From the NCBI GenBank assembly GCA_022592445.1, contig JABYQR010000424.1, forward strand, positions 1-36,719: 36,719 bases of DNA. Direction: 5' to 3'. A program made the translations under genes and the position numbers. The notes beneath the pieces are model-generated. The model made no database searches. It had not been told where the DNA came from and saw only the letters and a list, made by a program, of their open reading frames with translations. This DNA comes from Cytidiella melzeri. Its lineage: Eukaryota; Basidiomycota; Agaricomycetes; Polyporales; Irpicaceae. Of this stretch, positions 1 to 10,565 are shown in pieces; within the stretch, counting starts at the first letter, position 1; each line of letters starts with the position of its first letter.

Positions 1-1526
1 TATCCGCACGAATTCTCCACCCTTGCCGGTGAGCTCCTCACTCTTACAGGCTAGTTTCTCAACAACCATTCTTCCGCTGAACGGCACCATGCGACTTGCC
101 ATCCACTCCCGCTTTGATGGCTTCTCCTCCATCTTTTCTGGATCCGGTGCCTTGCTGACGTTGAACAGCCCTAGAGTGGTGAACACCGCAACCTGGCTGT
201 TTTCGTGCGTAAAATCGACGTACATCGTGCGGTCGAGTGGAAAAGGAAGTGAGAAATTGTGTTGGGTTTGATCCTGGACGGGTTGGTTGGTAAGACGGGC
301 AAGAAGCTCGTTGACATATCCGACGCCTTGGATCGGACCCAGTGCGTTTCCGTACCTGCAGATTACTGTGAGCGTTATCCGAGAAAAATAGGACATCAGC
401 TCAGCCGCTCACCCGGTCTTGTAGTACTTCTCCACATCACCATAGTACTCGAAATTGGCAAACTCCTTCGCCTTGAATATCCCACAAAATGGACTTGGCT
501 TCTGGAGAGCCAAGCTCTCGAATGGACACATAGCCATCAGGTTGTGTACATCCTTCTTGGTAATCTTTGCCTTAGGAGCAGCTTTCCTAAGGTATTTGAG
601 GAGAGGAGGAGTGAAGACCGCAAGCCAGGAGTCCTTCTCTGGATCGCCTTCGTCGGAGTTGGGACAGTCGGCGTTGAGCGTGTTGTTGACGGACTCTGAG
701 AGGATTTGATCGACCGCGGGGTGTACGTGATGCTTCGACGCTGCCGCGAAGCCTGGATGAAGTTGGTCAGAGGGAGAAACGGGGATCGGTGAAGCTCCTG
801 CAGCAATAAGCGCACCAACTGTCCAATTCCCTGCGGAGTTTATCACTCGGCTTACTCCTGATGCACGTACAAACGGAAGCATGTGCGGCGTAACCAGATG
901 GCTGTACCTACGGAATGCTTCGATACCGGCCTCAAATGATCTAGTTGCAGCGTATCAGCAGTTGCCGAGAAAGGAAAACAGCTTGAAAGGACTCGCTGTT
1001 CAGCACCGAGCGGTGTCAAACTCTCTTCTTGTAAGTCGTATTTGTAGTGCTTCAAGAAGTCAAGTTTCGGGTCGAGAAACTTCTTCGCAGACATGAGACG
1101 GCTGACGGACTTGTCGTAATCGTCTCCTTCATTAGGGTATCGTGCGCCGTGGCGCTGAAGCTGCCGATAGACGGTGTAAGCCATAAATTATATGGTAAAG
1201 CGTACTATGAGACGTACAATATTGACCTGGCTGACCTCACAGCCCTCTGGTGGTGGAGCATACTCTCCCTCACGAAAATACGGCGAGTACTGACCCCATC
1301 GCCTTTGCACCTTTGCAGGCAAGCCAACAGGTGCAGAGTAGCTGAGCTTTCTCGGCTTTATCCACAAAGGTACATTCAGTCGCGCAAACGACTCGCAGTA
1401 TACAAACACCCCGAGGGCTAACAGGGACACCAAGGCGAGCAGCCCATGTCGCCCAGGGCCGGTTTGCGTTTGTGGTAAAGACAAGATGGCTGAGAGAGGT
1501 AGAACGGGATGTTTTTCTGAGGCCAT
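1..1526 (-). CDS. Membrane-anchored histidine acid phosphatase / phytase (3' end off the window)
   Basis: Histidine acid phosphatase of the phytase/MINPP type, expected to hydrolyse phosphomonoesters such as phytate. Four exons join in frame: 1526-1218, 1160-997, 940-413 and 355-1; the C-terminus lies beyond the left edge. The catalytic RHGARYP motif begins exon 2 (about residue 106), with CEVSQVNI just before it. Exon 3 carries FVRASG and NSAGNWT, both family hallmarks. Exon 4 has YGNALGPIQGVGY and then the proton-donor region, read here as THEN where the family usually has HD. A hydrophobic segment near residues 30-47 (GLLALVSLLALGVFVY) suggests a type II membrane anchor, so the enzyme probably faces the secretory lumen or outside. 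Met at 1526 was chosen for its good context; an in-frame Met at 1601 is the alternative. The intron 941-996 is GC-AG. Family assignment is secure; the substrate is inferred. Confidence 0.88.
941..996 (-). other. GC-AG intron in the phytase gene
   Basis: With donor gcgagt after a split Gln codon and acceptor actag, the junction reads GAEQSFEAGIEAFRRY, the expected phytase context. A GT-AG alternative (gtcctt donor, acceptor ttgag) also keeps frame but drops the conserved SFE. Confidence 0.65.
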
Positions 1527-1601
1527 GCCAACTACTGGTGTGTGAGTTGTTGGTCGTGTGAGCAGCAAAGGAACATTGTGGATTGAGGCGACCACTGGCA
1601 T

Positions 1602-1970
1602 GTAAAGCTTATTGATAATGTGATGTCACCGGTGGCTGCTACGGAAGCTGTAACTTACCTGACCTTTGTCACTCCAGGACAATGAAGACATACAGCCTGT
1701 GTTTCACTGGAAGATATGGCCATTGTTCGGTGAACATCTTGCGCATTTATGCATGGTATGCAGGAGGTCCAAGCTTAAGAAACGAACACAAAGGTCCTCG
1801 GATGTTTCCGAGACATGTTTGTTCGCGGGTCCGGGCCAGGACCCGTCGCCGGTGGTGGCCAGTGGGCCGTGGCCCAGTCGAACAAACAACTCTTCTAACC
1901 TCCACCACCATATATATTACAGCACTCTAATTCAATCACGCTCACTTTCAAAATTCACCCCCCTCCCAGG
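1602..1970. promoter_or_regulatory. Divergent intergenic region between phytase and F-box gene 1
   Basis: This spacer lies between two divergent genes and should hold both promoters. A TATA-like stretch (catatatatta) lies about 60 bp before the F-box ATG. The nested inverted repeat at 1816-1888 is the only strong structure; it is listed separately. No ORF worth calling is seen. Confidence 0.5.
1816..1888. repeat. Nested inverted repeat in the divergent promoter
   Basis: Outer arms are perfect 10-mers: tgtttgttcg at 1816-1825 and cgaacaaaca at 1879-1888. Inside them are two smaller perfect hairpins: cgggtcc / ggacccg (1826-1832 and 1839-1845, 6-nt loop) and tgggcc / ggccca around a gt centre (about 1863-1876). 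The structure could be a cruciform, a paired binding site or a remnant of a foldback element. Confidence 0.7.
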
Positions 1971-3416
1971 ATGTTTACCACCACCACCACCACGAGAAGC
2001 CCATTGACAGAGCTTCGAGTGTTTTGGCCTCAAGGTCAACGACGTCGCACTCAGACTACAGTGACAGATCTCCCAAACGAACTGCTCCTCGACATAGCAT
2101 GCTATCTCCCACTTCGAGCTCTCATAGCCCTTCGGAATGTCAGTCTCCGCTGGCGTGCGGTCATCTCAGCAGCGTCAGAGTCTGGTTTACCGGAAACAAC
2201 AAAGAAGCTACTCGAAGCATGGATCGCTTCGGCTGCTCTACGCAGGGACCTACCTGGTGCAGATTCCAGCCAGCCAGCTTACCTCCTCAAGACCGAAGGT
2301 TCGACCCAGGGATCCTCGTCGTCCGCTAGGACTCTTACCGACGCACAGCGCGAACAATACGTCTCGATCATTGGACGGTACGCTCTCTCTTACCAGTCTG
2401 TATCCCAAGAAGAACCAGGCCTGTCAGACGAGTTCTTGACTTGGCTCTACGAGTGGCCCTCACATGCCGGATTATCCCTTCCTCCCCTGCCTCTGTCTTA
2501 CGAAACACCAGAAACCATGGCGAACCAAGTAGGGTCCACTCGTGGTGTTCTCTCGCCATCTTCCGTGGTCAATTCTATCGTCCATTCTGCCTCATATTGT
2601 ACCTCACGCGGCTCTGGGTTGGCTGCAGTACGAGCCACCATGAGGCCATCTTACTATTACCAGGGACGTATCGTCTTTCTGATCGCACTCGAAGACAACG
2701 ACATACTTCTCCCTCGCGTCAAACTCGCTCTAGAAGAAGTACCTCCACCTGGTGTGGCCATTCAGGAAGAAAGGCACGAACAACAAGAGCGCCCGCGCCA
2801 GGCCATCAAGTGCTCCATGCTCCCTGGTGGTCCCCACGCTGTGTCGACTTTCCGTGGCGACTGGGCACGGTTCCTGCCGATCTCGACTGTCAGGTGTGCA
2901 GGCGTTCGTAACAATGGGATTGAAGACGAGGACGATGATGTTTGGGAAGTGGACACGGACCCGAAAGCGCCCCTCCCTCTGTATGTCCTGTCTGGCTCAG
3001 GTCTCGGCGAAACATTGACGGGCAACGTCTGCATGCTCGAGGAAAACGGCGTTTTGCGTGTTGTCGCGAGGAGCTGGGCAGACTACTTGCTTGTTCTTGC
3101 TAGCTTGCGGAAACAGGAGCTGAAGTCCCGAAAGTTTTCGTGTATGGCGAAGGCTGGTCCTGGTTCGCTGAATACAGTCACTGCAATCACCATGCCGCCC
3201 CCGAAGACGATTTCTAGCGTTGGATTCATGGCGGGTGCATCTGTGGACGTCAACCCATTGGAACTTGCACGCCAGGCCTTTCACAAGAACAGAGGCATGT
3301 CTGGTAGCAGTCGCTCCTGGTGCTGGTATGCAAAGCTGCTTGTAGCAATTGTGGTGGGATATGGTATGGATAAACTTCTTTGTGCCTTGGTTTGTCTCGT
3401 GTTTTCAGACTGTTAG
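1971..3416 (+). CDS. F-box domain protein 1
   Basis: Single-exon gene of 481 residues. Residues about 31-70 match an F-box: TDLPNELLLDIACYLPLRAL, then the conserved W of LRWRAV. F-box proteins bring substrates to SCF ubiquitin ligases through Skp1. The rest has no motif I recognise. It includes a Ser-rich stretch near residues 110-122, an acidic patch (IEDEDDDVWEVD) near residue 317, and a hydrophobic C-terminal tail (about 455-478) that could be a membrane anchor. The first Met of the ORF is used; it opens with a Thr run. The neighbouring phytase is divergent and the gelsolin gene convergent. F-box call fairly sure, target unknown. Confidence 0.75.
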   Translation: MFTTTTTTRSPLTELRVFWPQGQRRRTQTTVTDLPNELLLDIACYLPLRALIALRNVSLRWRAVISAASESGLPETTKKLLEAWIASAALRRDLPGADSSQPAYLLKTEGSTQGSSSSARTLTDAQREQYVSIIGRYALSYQSVSQEEPGLSDEFLTWLYEWPSHAGLSLPPLPLSYETPETMANQVGSTRGVLSPSSVVNSIVHSASYCTSRGSGLAAVRATMRPSYYYQGRIVFLIALEDNDILLPRVKLALEEVPPPGVAIQEERHEQQERPRQAIKCSMLPGGPHAVSTFRGDWARFLPISTVRCAGVRNNGIEDEDDDVWEVDTDPKAPLPLYVLSGSGLGETLTGNVCMLEENGVLRVVARSWADYLLVLASLRKQELKSRKFSCMAKAGPGSLNTVTAITMPPPKTISSVGFMAGASVDVNPLELARQAFHKNRGMSGSSRSWCWYAKLLVAIVVGYGMDKLLCALVCLVFSDC

Positions 3417-3874
3417 ACCTTTGAGCGCATCAGCTACAGACTCGCGCAGGACGCAGTACTGTACATCTATAGTTATGTCGCTTATTGACTAGTGACTCTT
3501 TAGATCCGCTAAATAATTCAATGTTCTGTACTAATGGATCATTATTGATCATGATTAGTGTATGCATAGATTGCAGATTAACTATTCCTAGGCTGTCCCC
3601 ATCACCAGTTTCTCGTAGTTCTAACACCGTGCTCGTCCGGTTGTGGATGATTTCATGGAACCATCTCCTAGTCTGAAACCAGTCGACAACCTCCTGCTCT
3701 CTCAAAATCCTGCCAAGCACCATCGAAGTCGGGACAATGATCCCATTTAAAACTGCTGACAACAAACTCAGTGATAAACATGTTCGAGAGCTGCTCATTA
3801 TCCACAGAGTAGTATTCCAGACGTGGTCGACATGGTTATATTCGAGTGGTCCACTGTATGCTTACATCCAACAT
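3417..3874. other. Convergent intergenic spacer
   Basis: Lies between the 3' ends of F-box gene 1 and the gelsolin-type gene. The sequence is AT-rich in its first half. I see no coding frame, tRNA or repeat that I can support; it should hold both 3' UTRs. Confidence 0.5.
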
Positions 3875-5258
3875 TCATTCGCCCAGTGCATGCAAAAAAG
3901 CCTCAGTCTCGTGCCCCTCCTTGATCTTCACGATACTTGTCGCATACAGCGCACGGCTGCCATTTGCGTGATTGTGCAAGTAAGTTTGGCCATATTGTAT
4001 CGCCAGCCTACGTTCCGTAAGAGAAGCCCCACTGCCGATCCAGACGTAGATCGCAGAAGCGGCCTTACTTGCGGTGTTGTCCACCAGGAAGGCGTCGCTG
4101 GAGGACAAAGTCGAGAGATTTGCAGGTTCCACATTCTCAAAGACGACTTTACCAGACGCATCTGAAAGTCGAAAGAGAGTGGGTGGTTTATCCTCCTTGC
4201 TTTCCTCGCTTACAGCTGCCGGCATCGATTTAAGACCAATTTCAGAAATGAAGGCATGGGCGCCGTGGCCTCCTTCGTCTGCATTCACGTAATTAGCCAT
4301 TGGTTCATTTTATCAAGCAAGGACCACGCACCATACACAGTCACATCGCAAGCGTGTATACTTGTACTTCCCCTCTCATTAACTAGAGCTCGTGTAAACT
4401 CTGCGGCCTTAAACCTTTCTTTGCCTACGCTTCCCTTCGAGTTGAACTGCCACACCTTTGTACCCATGTCTAGAATATACGCATCGCCAGGTACGAGGCT
4501 GGCAGCATCCGCTGGAACTTCGCGAACGACAAGGCGCGTTCCTGTAGCAGTCACTCTGTATAACCTACGAGTCTTGTCTGGGGGAGGAGCTGAGACGTGG
4601 TGGAAGCCCGTCGCGACACCACCGCGTAAGGAGATAAAGCGAGGGAAGTAGGAGAGAAACTTGGGTGATTCGAAACCCTGAATCTCGCGGTATTGAACGG
4701 GTTTTTCGAGTAAATCTGCGACAGTGGTGTCTGACTGGGATGGAACTTGTGAACACAAAGAGCGAGGTACTCACGATCATCCAGTTCTACTGTCTTATAA
4801 GCAGCTGTCCCAGCCTCGTCCTGCGAGCTCTCCGCTCCTATCCAGAAGTGCAAGTTAAAGGACAGCTCTTTGGAGTCTGCGTTTTTCTTGTACGTCTGCA
4901 GGAGGGACGGTTACTTTGTCAACTGCGATGAGTTCATTGTTACTACTTACGTGCAACACAATGTACGAATCGCCGTCGTAGAATGACCCGTACCTGTCCT
5001 TCGGCCATTCTTTGACTGCAAACTTTTCTATCCGCCAGATCTGCGTTCCTACGCTCTGGCCGGCAGACTGCCAAGCTGTATCTTTATCTCCAGCATGCTC
5101 TTTGACGTTCTTTTCGAGCTAAAGCCAGTTTTTCGAGATCAAAGGATCCAATGAAAGTCGCGAAGCTTACTCACGTCTGACCCAAGCAGTGCTATGTTCG
5201 AATCTTCAATGTTGTACTTGGTTGGCCTGGTCAACAAAGGTTGCTCGACGTTCGTCAT
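3875..5258 (-). CDS. Gelsolin/severin-type actin-binding protein
   Basis: Five exons give 386 residues: 5258-5175, 5118-4951, 4895-4775, 4715-4332 and 4278-3875; every junction keeps frame. Three gelsolin-like repeats are visible. Repeat 1 runs from IWRIEKF through [14 protein letters not shown] to [15 protein letters not shown]. Repeat 2 contains LYRV and [12 protein letters not shown]. Repeat 3 contains [12 protein letters not shown] and [15 protein letters not shown]. Three repeats and this length fit the severin/fragmin/CapG class, which severs or caps actin filaments in a calcium-dependent way in the cytoplasm. The first ATG follows an untranslated leader and the short first exon has no other candidate start. 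Introns are 53-59 nt, all GT-AG. Severing versus capping cannot be told from sequence alone. Confidence 0.9.
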
Positions 5259-5688
5259 GATGTGCAGACTTCAGGCGGCAAGTATAGCTGAGAGACCGAT
5301 TGCTAGGATTCGCTCCATTTGTCCACAATGCATCATGCACGATGCAAGATGGACGATGTGCACGATGGTGGCTGTGTCCAACGTCTGTCCATGTGCGTCG
5401 AACGCTGGCATAGCCATGCATGTTAACCACGCTAGCACCGCCTTTGTCGCTGAAACTGCACACATCCAGCACTGCCGCGATGTCAACCTATTTTTCCTCG
5501 CTGAAGCTGCGCATAGACATACATAGTTGTCGCTGCCAATAACAATCAGTACAGCCTCAGGTCATGACTCGTGATCAATGCGGCGAATAGGTGCGTCCTA
5601 GGTTTCTCGACCACAAGTGCTAGCTCTTAGACGTGACTTCCTGCTACCAACCTACTCTGATTTCCTATTCAGCCACGGCTAACGACCA
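5259..5688. promoter_or_regulatory. Divergent spacer between gelsolin-type gene and arrestin-like gene 1
   Basis: Presumed bidirectional promoter region of about 430 bp. It contains a loose cluster of cacgatg/gatggacgatg words near 5335-5375, but no convincing TATA box or coding exon. Confidence 0.4.
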
Positions 5689-7114
5689 ATGCCCAACGAA
5701 GAGGCCATTACTCTCGTGTTTAATGCGACTTTGAAGGTGGCGGGGGAGGCGATTCATGGCGAGGTTCACTTAGACTTCCCCAGCCTGATGAGGGACAAGA
5801 TTGAGGAAGTTCATGTGAAGCTTCGTGGCTCTGTCTACACGTATGTACGCTAAATCTTCTGCTAGTCAACCCATTCGGCCGATCAGCATGTTTCTGTCCT
5901 AGGCAAATTACTCGCCAAGTTGGCCAAAACACCTCAACTCGAAGTCATCGAATATGGTTAGCCCACGAGAACGTTTCTCTCTGGAGGCAAGGCAACGGCG
6001 TGTACCCGCCTTCTGGCAATAATACCCTCAAACTTCCCTTCACCTTCACTCTCCCTTCCGAGCTGATACCCTCTTGTGAATTCAATGTTTATCGGAAAAG
6101 AGGCAGCGTGCGGTACTTCATTCAGGTGGTTGGGCAACGTCCTGGAATATGGCGTTTCAACGAGCGTCATCTTACTCCGTTTATGCTACTCCCACCACTC
6201 CCTGCCGGAGCTGAGTTGCGAGAAGCTATACGCAGGGGCTGGCAGGGACCGTGGACAACCATCACAGAGGAGAAAGACATCCGGCGAGGCATTTGGGGCG
6301 AACGCTCGCACGTGAAGACGATAGTAAGCTCCTTTCACTTACTCAAGCTTGATTGATGATGGATTAATGTTGTGTTGACTAAAGCTTGTCATTCCAGAGC
6401 TTTCCATCTTACCAGTGCTTACACCCATACCGTTCACGCTGACTGTCGTCACTCATTCAAAGTCTATGAAACCCGAGGACAAGTCTGCTGGCGAAACAAT
6501 TTTCCCTACTCCCCCTTCAAAACCCGAACAGCTGAATTTCAGAATCGAGAGATACGTCTTCATCCGCGCGAGAGGTTGGACAGCTGCAGGTGAAGACGAT
6601 TTTGCTGTCCCTCTGGGCGGCGGTGATGCTCGAACACCACTTCAAGCCCCAGTCTATGATCCAGTGGGAGTTTTGACCACGGACAAGGTGTGGATCCCCA
6701 CCGAAGGAGACGAGAAGCATGAGAAAGGCAGGTGGAAGCAGGAAGTCGTTTTCAAGTCGTATTTCCGGCTGAATTGCCCACCAGCCTTCCACTCGGAAAC
6801 GATGCAAGTGCGGGTAGGTTGCAGCTTGTTGATCGTCGTAATAGGAAGCAAGACTTACATGTACGCTAGTATAATCTCAGCCTCAAGGTGGATTTCCCCG
6901 GGATTGGTAACTCTCTCAAAACCGTGTTCCCGGTGCGCATCGTGTCCAGCATGTATCCTCCCGGACAACGAGCTTGGGACGGTCCTCCTCCAGAGATTGA
7001 TATTCCTCCGTGAGTCTTCAGCTTCAGTTACATCTCTCTCACTCTTCTCACAGACAGCGAATCTGCAGGGCCTACTTTCAGGCTGCAAATTGGGATGCAG
7101 ATGAGAAGGAATAA
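5689..7114 (+). CDS. Arrestin-like (arrestin N-fold) protein 1
   Basis: Five exons, 395 residues: 5689-5840, 5903-6323, 6400-6813, 6870-7009 and 7054-7114; all phases agree. The N-terminal part resembles fungal arrestin-like proteins: an early GEVHLDF strand pair, IEEVHVKLRG, then YPPSGNNTLKLPFTFTLPSELIPSCEF and the YFIQVVG strand. The second half has a further beta-rich segment (VFKSYFRLNCPP, then YNLSLKVDFPG). Related fungal alpha-arrestins act as cargo adaptors for ubiquitin ligases or in signalling; that role is inferred. A related but broken copy lies about 14 kb downstream. The start may be preceded by an unseen short exon. No PY motif was noticed. Confidence 0.7.
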
Positions 7115-7407
7115 GTGTCTTTCTCTACCTGAGATTGTGTCATTGTAGCCTGAGATGCTGTACAGATGTGAGTTGTTCACAAACTCGGAGACAAGTTCGC
7201 GCGACTCATGATCAGAATGTTGCGGCCCAGATCGAAAGGACTACTATTGGAGCGATGTTTCTCAGCATGCGCAATACCCCCGGATTTCCTATATATTCAA
7301 TTACATTTATTGTGTCAATACTGCTACTATCCATCCATTGCATACAAGCGATACAAATTTCTACCTCGAGACGATATGCCGTTATTGTTAGCTAAGCAAG
7401 TCCAAAA
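7115..7407. other. Convergent intergenic spacer
   Basis: Short 3'-to-3' spacer between arrestin-like gene 1 and F-box gene 2. No feature beyond presumed 3' UTRs is seen. Confidence 0.5.
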
Positions 7408-8994
7408 TTATGCTTGTGTGCGCAACCTCTCTCCGAGGACAGACGAGAGCATGATGGCATGCTTTGGCAGAAAGTCTGCGCATCCGATGATGGCCACGTC
7501 CGAAAGCTTTGAGTAGGCGTTGCGATCTGCTACCTGATCGGTGTACCGCACACGAGCTCCCAGGGAAGCTGCCACAGCATTGCCGGTCAACCTCTGACAG
7601 TTCCACAGCTCCAGCGCGGATAGCTTCGGCATGCGCACGTGAGGCTGCTCTGGCGTGAGTGCAGTGTCTGTGCCATCTTCCGATCCATCAGTGCCGAACA
7701 TCGAACTCGCGCTCCTAGGCCGGTCGCCGATGCGGAAGGGGGCTAGCATGCTGACGACTTTGTCAGACATGTCGGAGGCGACAATGCGAAACTCTTGGAG
7801 GGAGTTGAGTCGGTCGAAACACCAGAGGAAGTCTTTCGTTCGCATGTCTGCGTAGTCCATCTCCAAAACCTCGAGCGGAGGATTGCTCCTGCGCAGGAGA
7901 CTTCGTAGTCCCATGCCGGTAGCGTGGTCACTCCAGGGAGACTGCGAGAAATCGGCTGCCTCGTCGCCGCTATCACCCTCCTCCAATTCAGTGGTAAAGG
8001 CAGCGGAGTGCTGCAGTTGAAATTCCATGTTCGTGTGCTCCAGGTAGAGCTCTCGTAGATCGGGAGCGTCGATATGAGAAAGGATGGCACGGACAGCGCA
8101 AGTGCTCCGCAGAACGAGAGTGTGAAGGCGAGGGAGGTGAACTATGGGCAGGGGTATTCTGTCCAAAGGCGGAGACGGCTCGTGAGGCAGAGCATGATAG
8201 TGGAATACCCTCAGCTCAGGACAACACAGCAGGAAGTTGATGAGTCTCGTGGGGTCAGGCACGTTGTCGAGCGAATTCTCTCGTATGACGAGGCTTTGAA
8301 GGCGTACAGCGGAAAGGTGCTGTGGGATGGGCAACCTGAAGACCTCGGTGTGCATGATGATCTTGTGGAAGCGCGAGCCACTGAAGCCCAAGTCATGCAG
8401 CACACTCCAATGAAATGTCTTCATTGGTGGCTGTGGTTCCTGAGGCCCAACCAATGTGGGTACCTCAAGACTCTTAATGATCACTGTAAGGTTGTCGAGT
8501 ATTGCTAGAGAAGCATCATGCGAAAACGCCGTAAAGTCCATATCCTCCTGCAGCTGCCCCACCAAAGTGAATCTCCTCCACCGACGGACGTGTGCGAGGA
8601 GTGGCGAAGTGAGAGGTAGGAGGTTGTCCGAGTCTGCAAGATGGATGTGTATGTCCACAGTGAGATTCTGGGAACGATGCAGCCAAGTGATGGCTTGCGT
8701 GTGTGAAGCGCGGATTGACCGGAGTCGGTCGTCGAGGAAAATATGCTGCCAGGCATGCGGTGTATGAAGTATAATATCCCTCCAAAACCGACAGACTAGA
8801 GAAATAGTGATTTGAGGGAGAACGCGTTCGCTGGGTGAGCGCGAGCAGTGCACAAAGATCTGAATGAGGAGTTCCACGGGAAGATGATCAACCGTTGCGG
8901 TTACAGGGATGCCGACATAGTCGCGCTTGTGCTTTTTGTGGAGTTTGGAGTCGTCCAAACAAGCCCGTTCATTGTGGATGGCGGCGGGAGACAT
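7408..8994 (-). CDS. F-box protein 2 with leucine-rich-repeat-like body
   Basis: Single-exon gene of 528 residues. The F-box-like segment is at about residues 35-75: VDHLPVELLIQIFVHCS, then SLVCRFWRDIILHTPHAWQHI, a typical basidiomycete variant. The body has irregular Leu-rich strands (LHTLVLRS, LRELYLEH, LEVLEMDY, LSALELWNC) as in LRR-type substrate receptors. It probably acts as a substrate adaptor of an SCF ubiquitin ligase; the substrate is unknown. The first Met is used. It diverges from the eS19 gene across about 430 bp. Confidence 0.82.
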   Translation of the reverse strand: MSPAAIHNERACLDDSKLHKKHKRDYVGIPVTATVDHLPVELLIQIFVHCSRSPSERVLPQITISLVCRFWRDIILHTPHAWQHIFLDDRLRSIRASHTQAITWLHRSQNLTVDIHIHLADSDNLLPLTSPLLAHVRRWRRFTLVGQLQEDMDFTAFSHDASLAILDNLTVIIKSLEVPTLVGPQEPQPPMKTFHWSVLHDLGFSGSRFHKIIMHTEVFRLPIPQHLSAVRLQSLVIRENSLDNVPDPTRLINFLLCCPELRVFHYHALPHEPSPPLDRIPLPIVHLPRLHTLVLRSTCAVRAILSHIDAPDLRELYLEHTNMEFQLQHSAAFTTELEEGDSGDEAADFSQSPWSDHATGMGLRSLLRRSNPPLEVLEMDYADMRTKDFLWCFDRLNSLQEFRIVASDMSDKVVSMLAPFRIGDRPRSASSMFGTDGSEDGTDTALTPEQPHVRMPKLSALELWNCQRLTGNAVAASLGARVRYTDQVADRNAYSKLSDVAIIGCADFLPKHAIMLSSVLGERLRTQA

Positions 8995-9422
8995 GAGGAG
9001 GCGAGTGCAAGCTCGTCAGCGACGGCAGTGATCAGAAGAAGGGACTCGCGTGGGAATAAGCAATCCAGACGCCCAATGAAGTCGCAGGACTGCCCGATTG
9101 GGCTGTCGACATCGCGACGACGGCGACAATTGTTCAGGGAGTGCATGCACGTCGAGATGCGTTCGTATATTTCGCTGAGGACAAAACTTGCAAGACATGA
9201 GGGGGAAGATGCAAAACAATTGCAACGAGACTTTAGGCGCCCATCCTGGAACGCAGGATTGATGGCCTGCCTCCAATGGACAAATTACATAAGCAACTGC
9301 ACAGAACAGCCAGAACGGGCGACTGAGTCTGAACTTTATTTTCAAACCATACCGCCGTCAACGTCGTCGCGCTCGTCGTCCCCTACCCCGCCGCTTTCTA
9401 GGTAATCCTCTCTTTTCACAAA
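8995..9422. promoter_or_regulatory. Divergent promoter region, F-box gene 2 / eS19
   Basis: Spacer between divergent genes. The pyrimidine-rich tract just before the eS19 ATG (tcctctcttttcac) fits the leader of a ribosomal-protein gene. No other supported feature. Confidence 0.4.
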
Positions 9423-10051
9423 ATGCCGGGAGTAAGAGACATCAGGTGTGTTCTGCTGCAAAACTCGTCTCGTTAGCATTGCTAAACTGTGCGCGACTTT
9501 TGTCCAGCGCGGATGCCTTCATCACCGCGTACGCCTCTCACCTCAAGCGTTCGGGCAAGCTTGAGGTCCCTACATGGGTCGACCTCGTCAAAACCGGCGC
9601 ATACAAGGAACTCGCCCCTTACGATCCTGACTGGTACTACGTGCGCGCAGGTCGGTACACTTGGATGCATACTGGCTTTCTCGCCCATCTGAATAACCTT
9701 TGATCTTATAATCTATGCCATGCCATGCACCCCATAGCCGCCATCGCAAGACACATATATCTCCGCAAAGACGTTGGCATTGGTGCCCTCACAAAACTTC
9801 ACGGTGGTGCCAAGAGCCGGGGAAACCGACCTTCACACCACGCCAAATCATCCGCCTCTGTTCAGCGAAAAGTCTGCCAGTCTCTTGAAAAGATTGGTGT
9901 GCTGGAGCAGACCGACAATGGTGGACGTCGTATCAGCCAAGACGGCCAACGTGATTTGGACCGTATCGCAACCGCCGTAGTGGAGGCGCAACGAGAAGAG
10001 GCTGAGGAGGAGGAGGAAGAAGAGGAAGAGGAAGAAGAGGAGGAGGAATAA
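9423..10051 (+). CDS. RPS19: 40S ribosomal protein eS19 (RPS19)
   Basis: Three exons (9423-9445, 9508-9650, 9738-10051) give 159 residues. Conserved eS19 blocks are present in order: [55 protein letters not shown] (here [17 protein letters not shown]), [16 protein letters not shown] and [16 protein letters not shown]. The protein is part of the small ribosomal subunit head and is needed for 18S rRNA maturation. The very short first exon with its intron right after codon 7 is common in ribosomal-protein genes. The C-terminus ends in about 17 residues of nearly pure Glu, encoded by mixed GAG/GAA codons, making the protein longer than the usual ~145 residues. Confidence 0.97.
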
Positions 10052-10565
10052 GCGTTTCGCTGTTCTCAGGAGTCTCAGTTGGTCTGCGGCGCGACGGGTC
10101 AGATCCCTTCTTATACGACAACAGGCATTGATATTCCTCTATCATTTCTCTTGCTGCTATGACTCATGCAAAAGCCTCAAAGCATGGCAAAGAGTCGAAT
10201 GTTGGTTGTGGCTGAGTTCGCGTTACCATTATCGTACTTTTGCTCTGTGAGTTTTGCTATTATCCCTGTTGTCACCTCTATTCTCCATGAAATCTGCCAT
10301 TGTAGTGATATCCAAGGTACACCTATGGTCCAATCATGCACGCAGGAGGATGGCGAGTAAGATATAGTTTCCACCATGATACCGTATAGCGTCCTGTGTT
10401 TGGCTACCACCTCCAACCAGAGCTCGATCACTTTACTTGCACAGGTGAGTCGAAGATACGCACACTGACTAATTTTCGGAGATCTTGTGAGATGACGCGA
10501 GTGTGCTTCATACGGCTCTGTTGCTCAATGGATCATTGTCGTCCACAGTCGTGTGCTGTAGCTGA

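Noticed and set aside
5310..5400. Possible tandem repeat of cacgatg / gatggacgatg words
   Set aside because: Units are irregular in length and spacing; not a true array.
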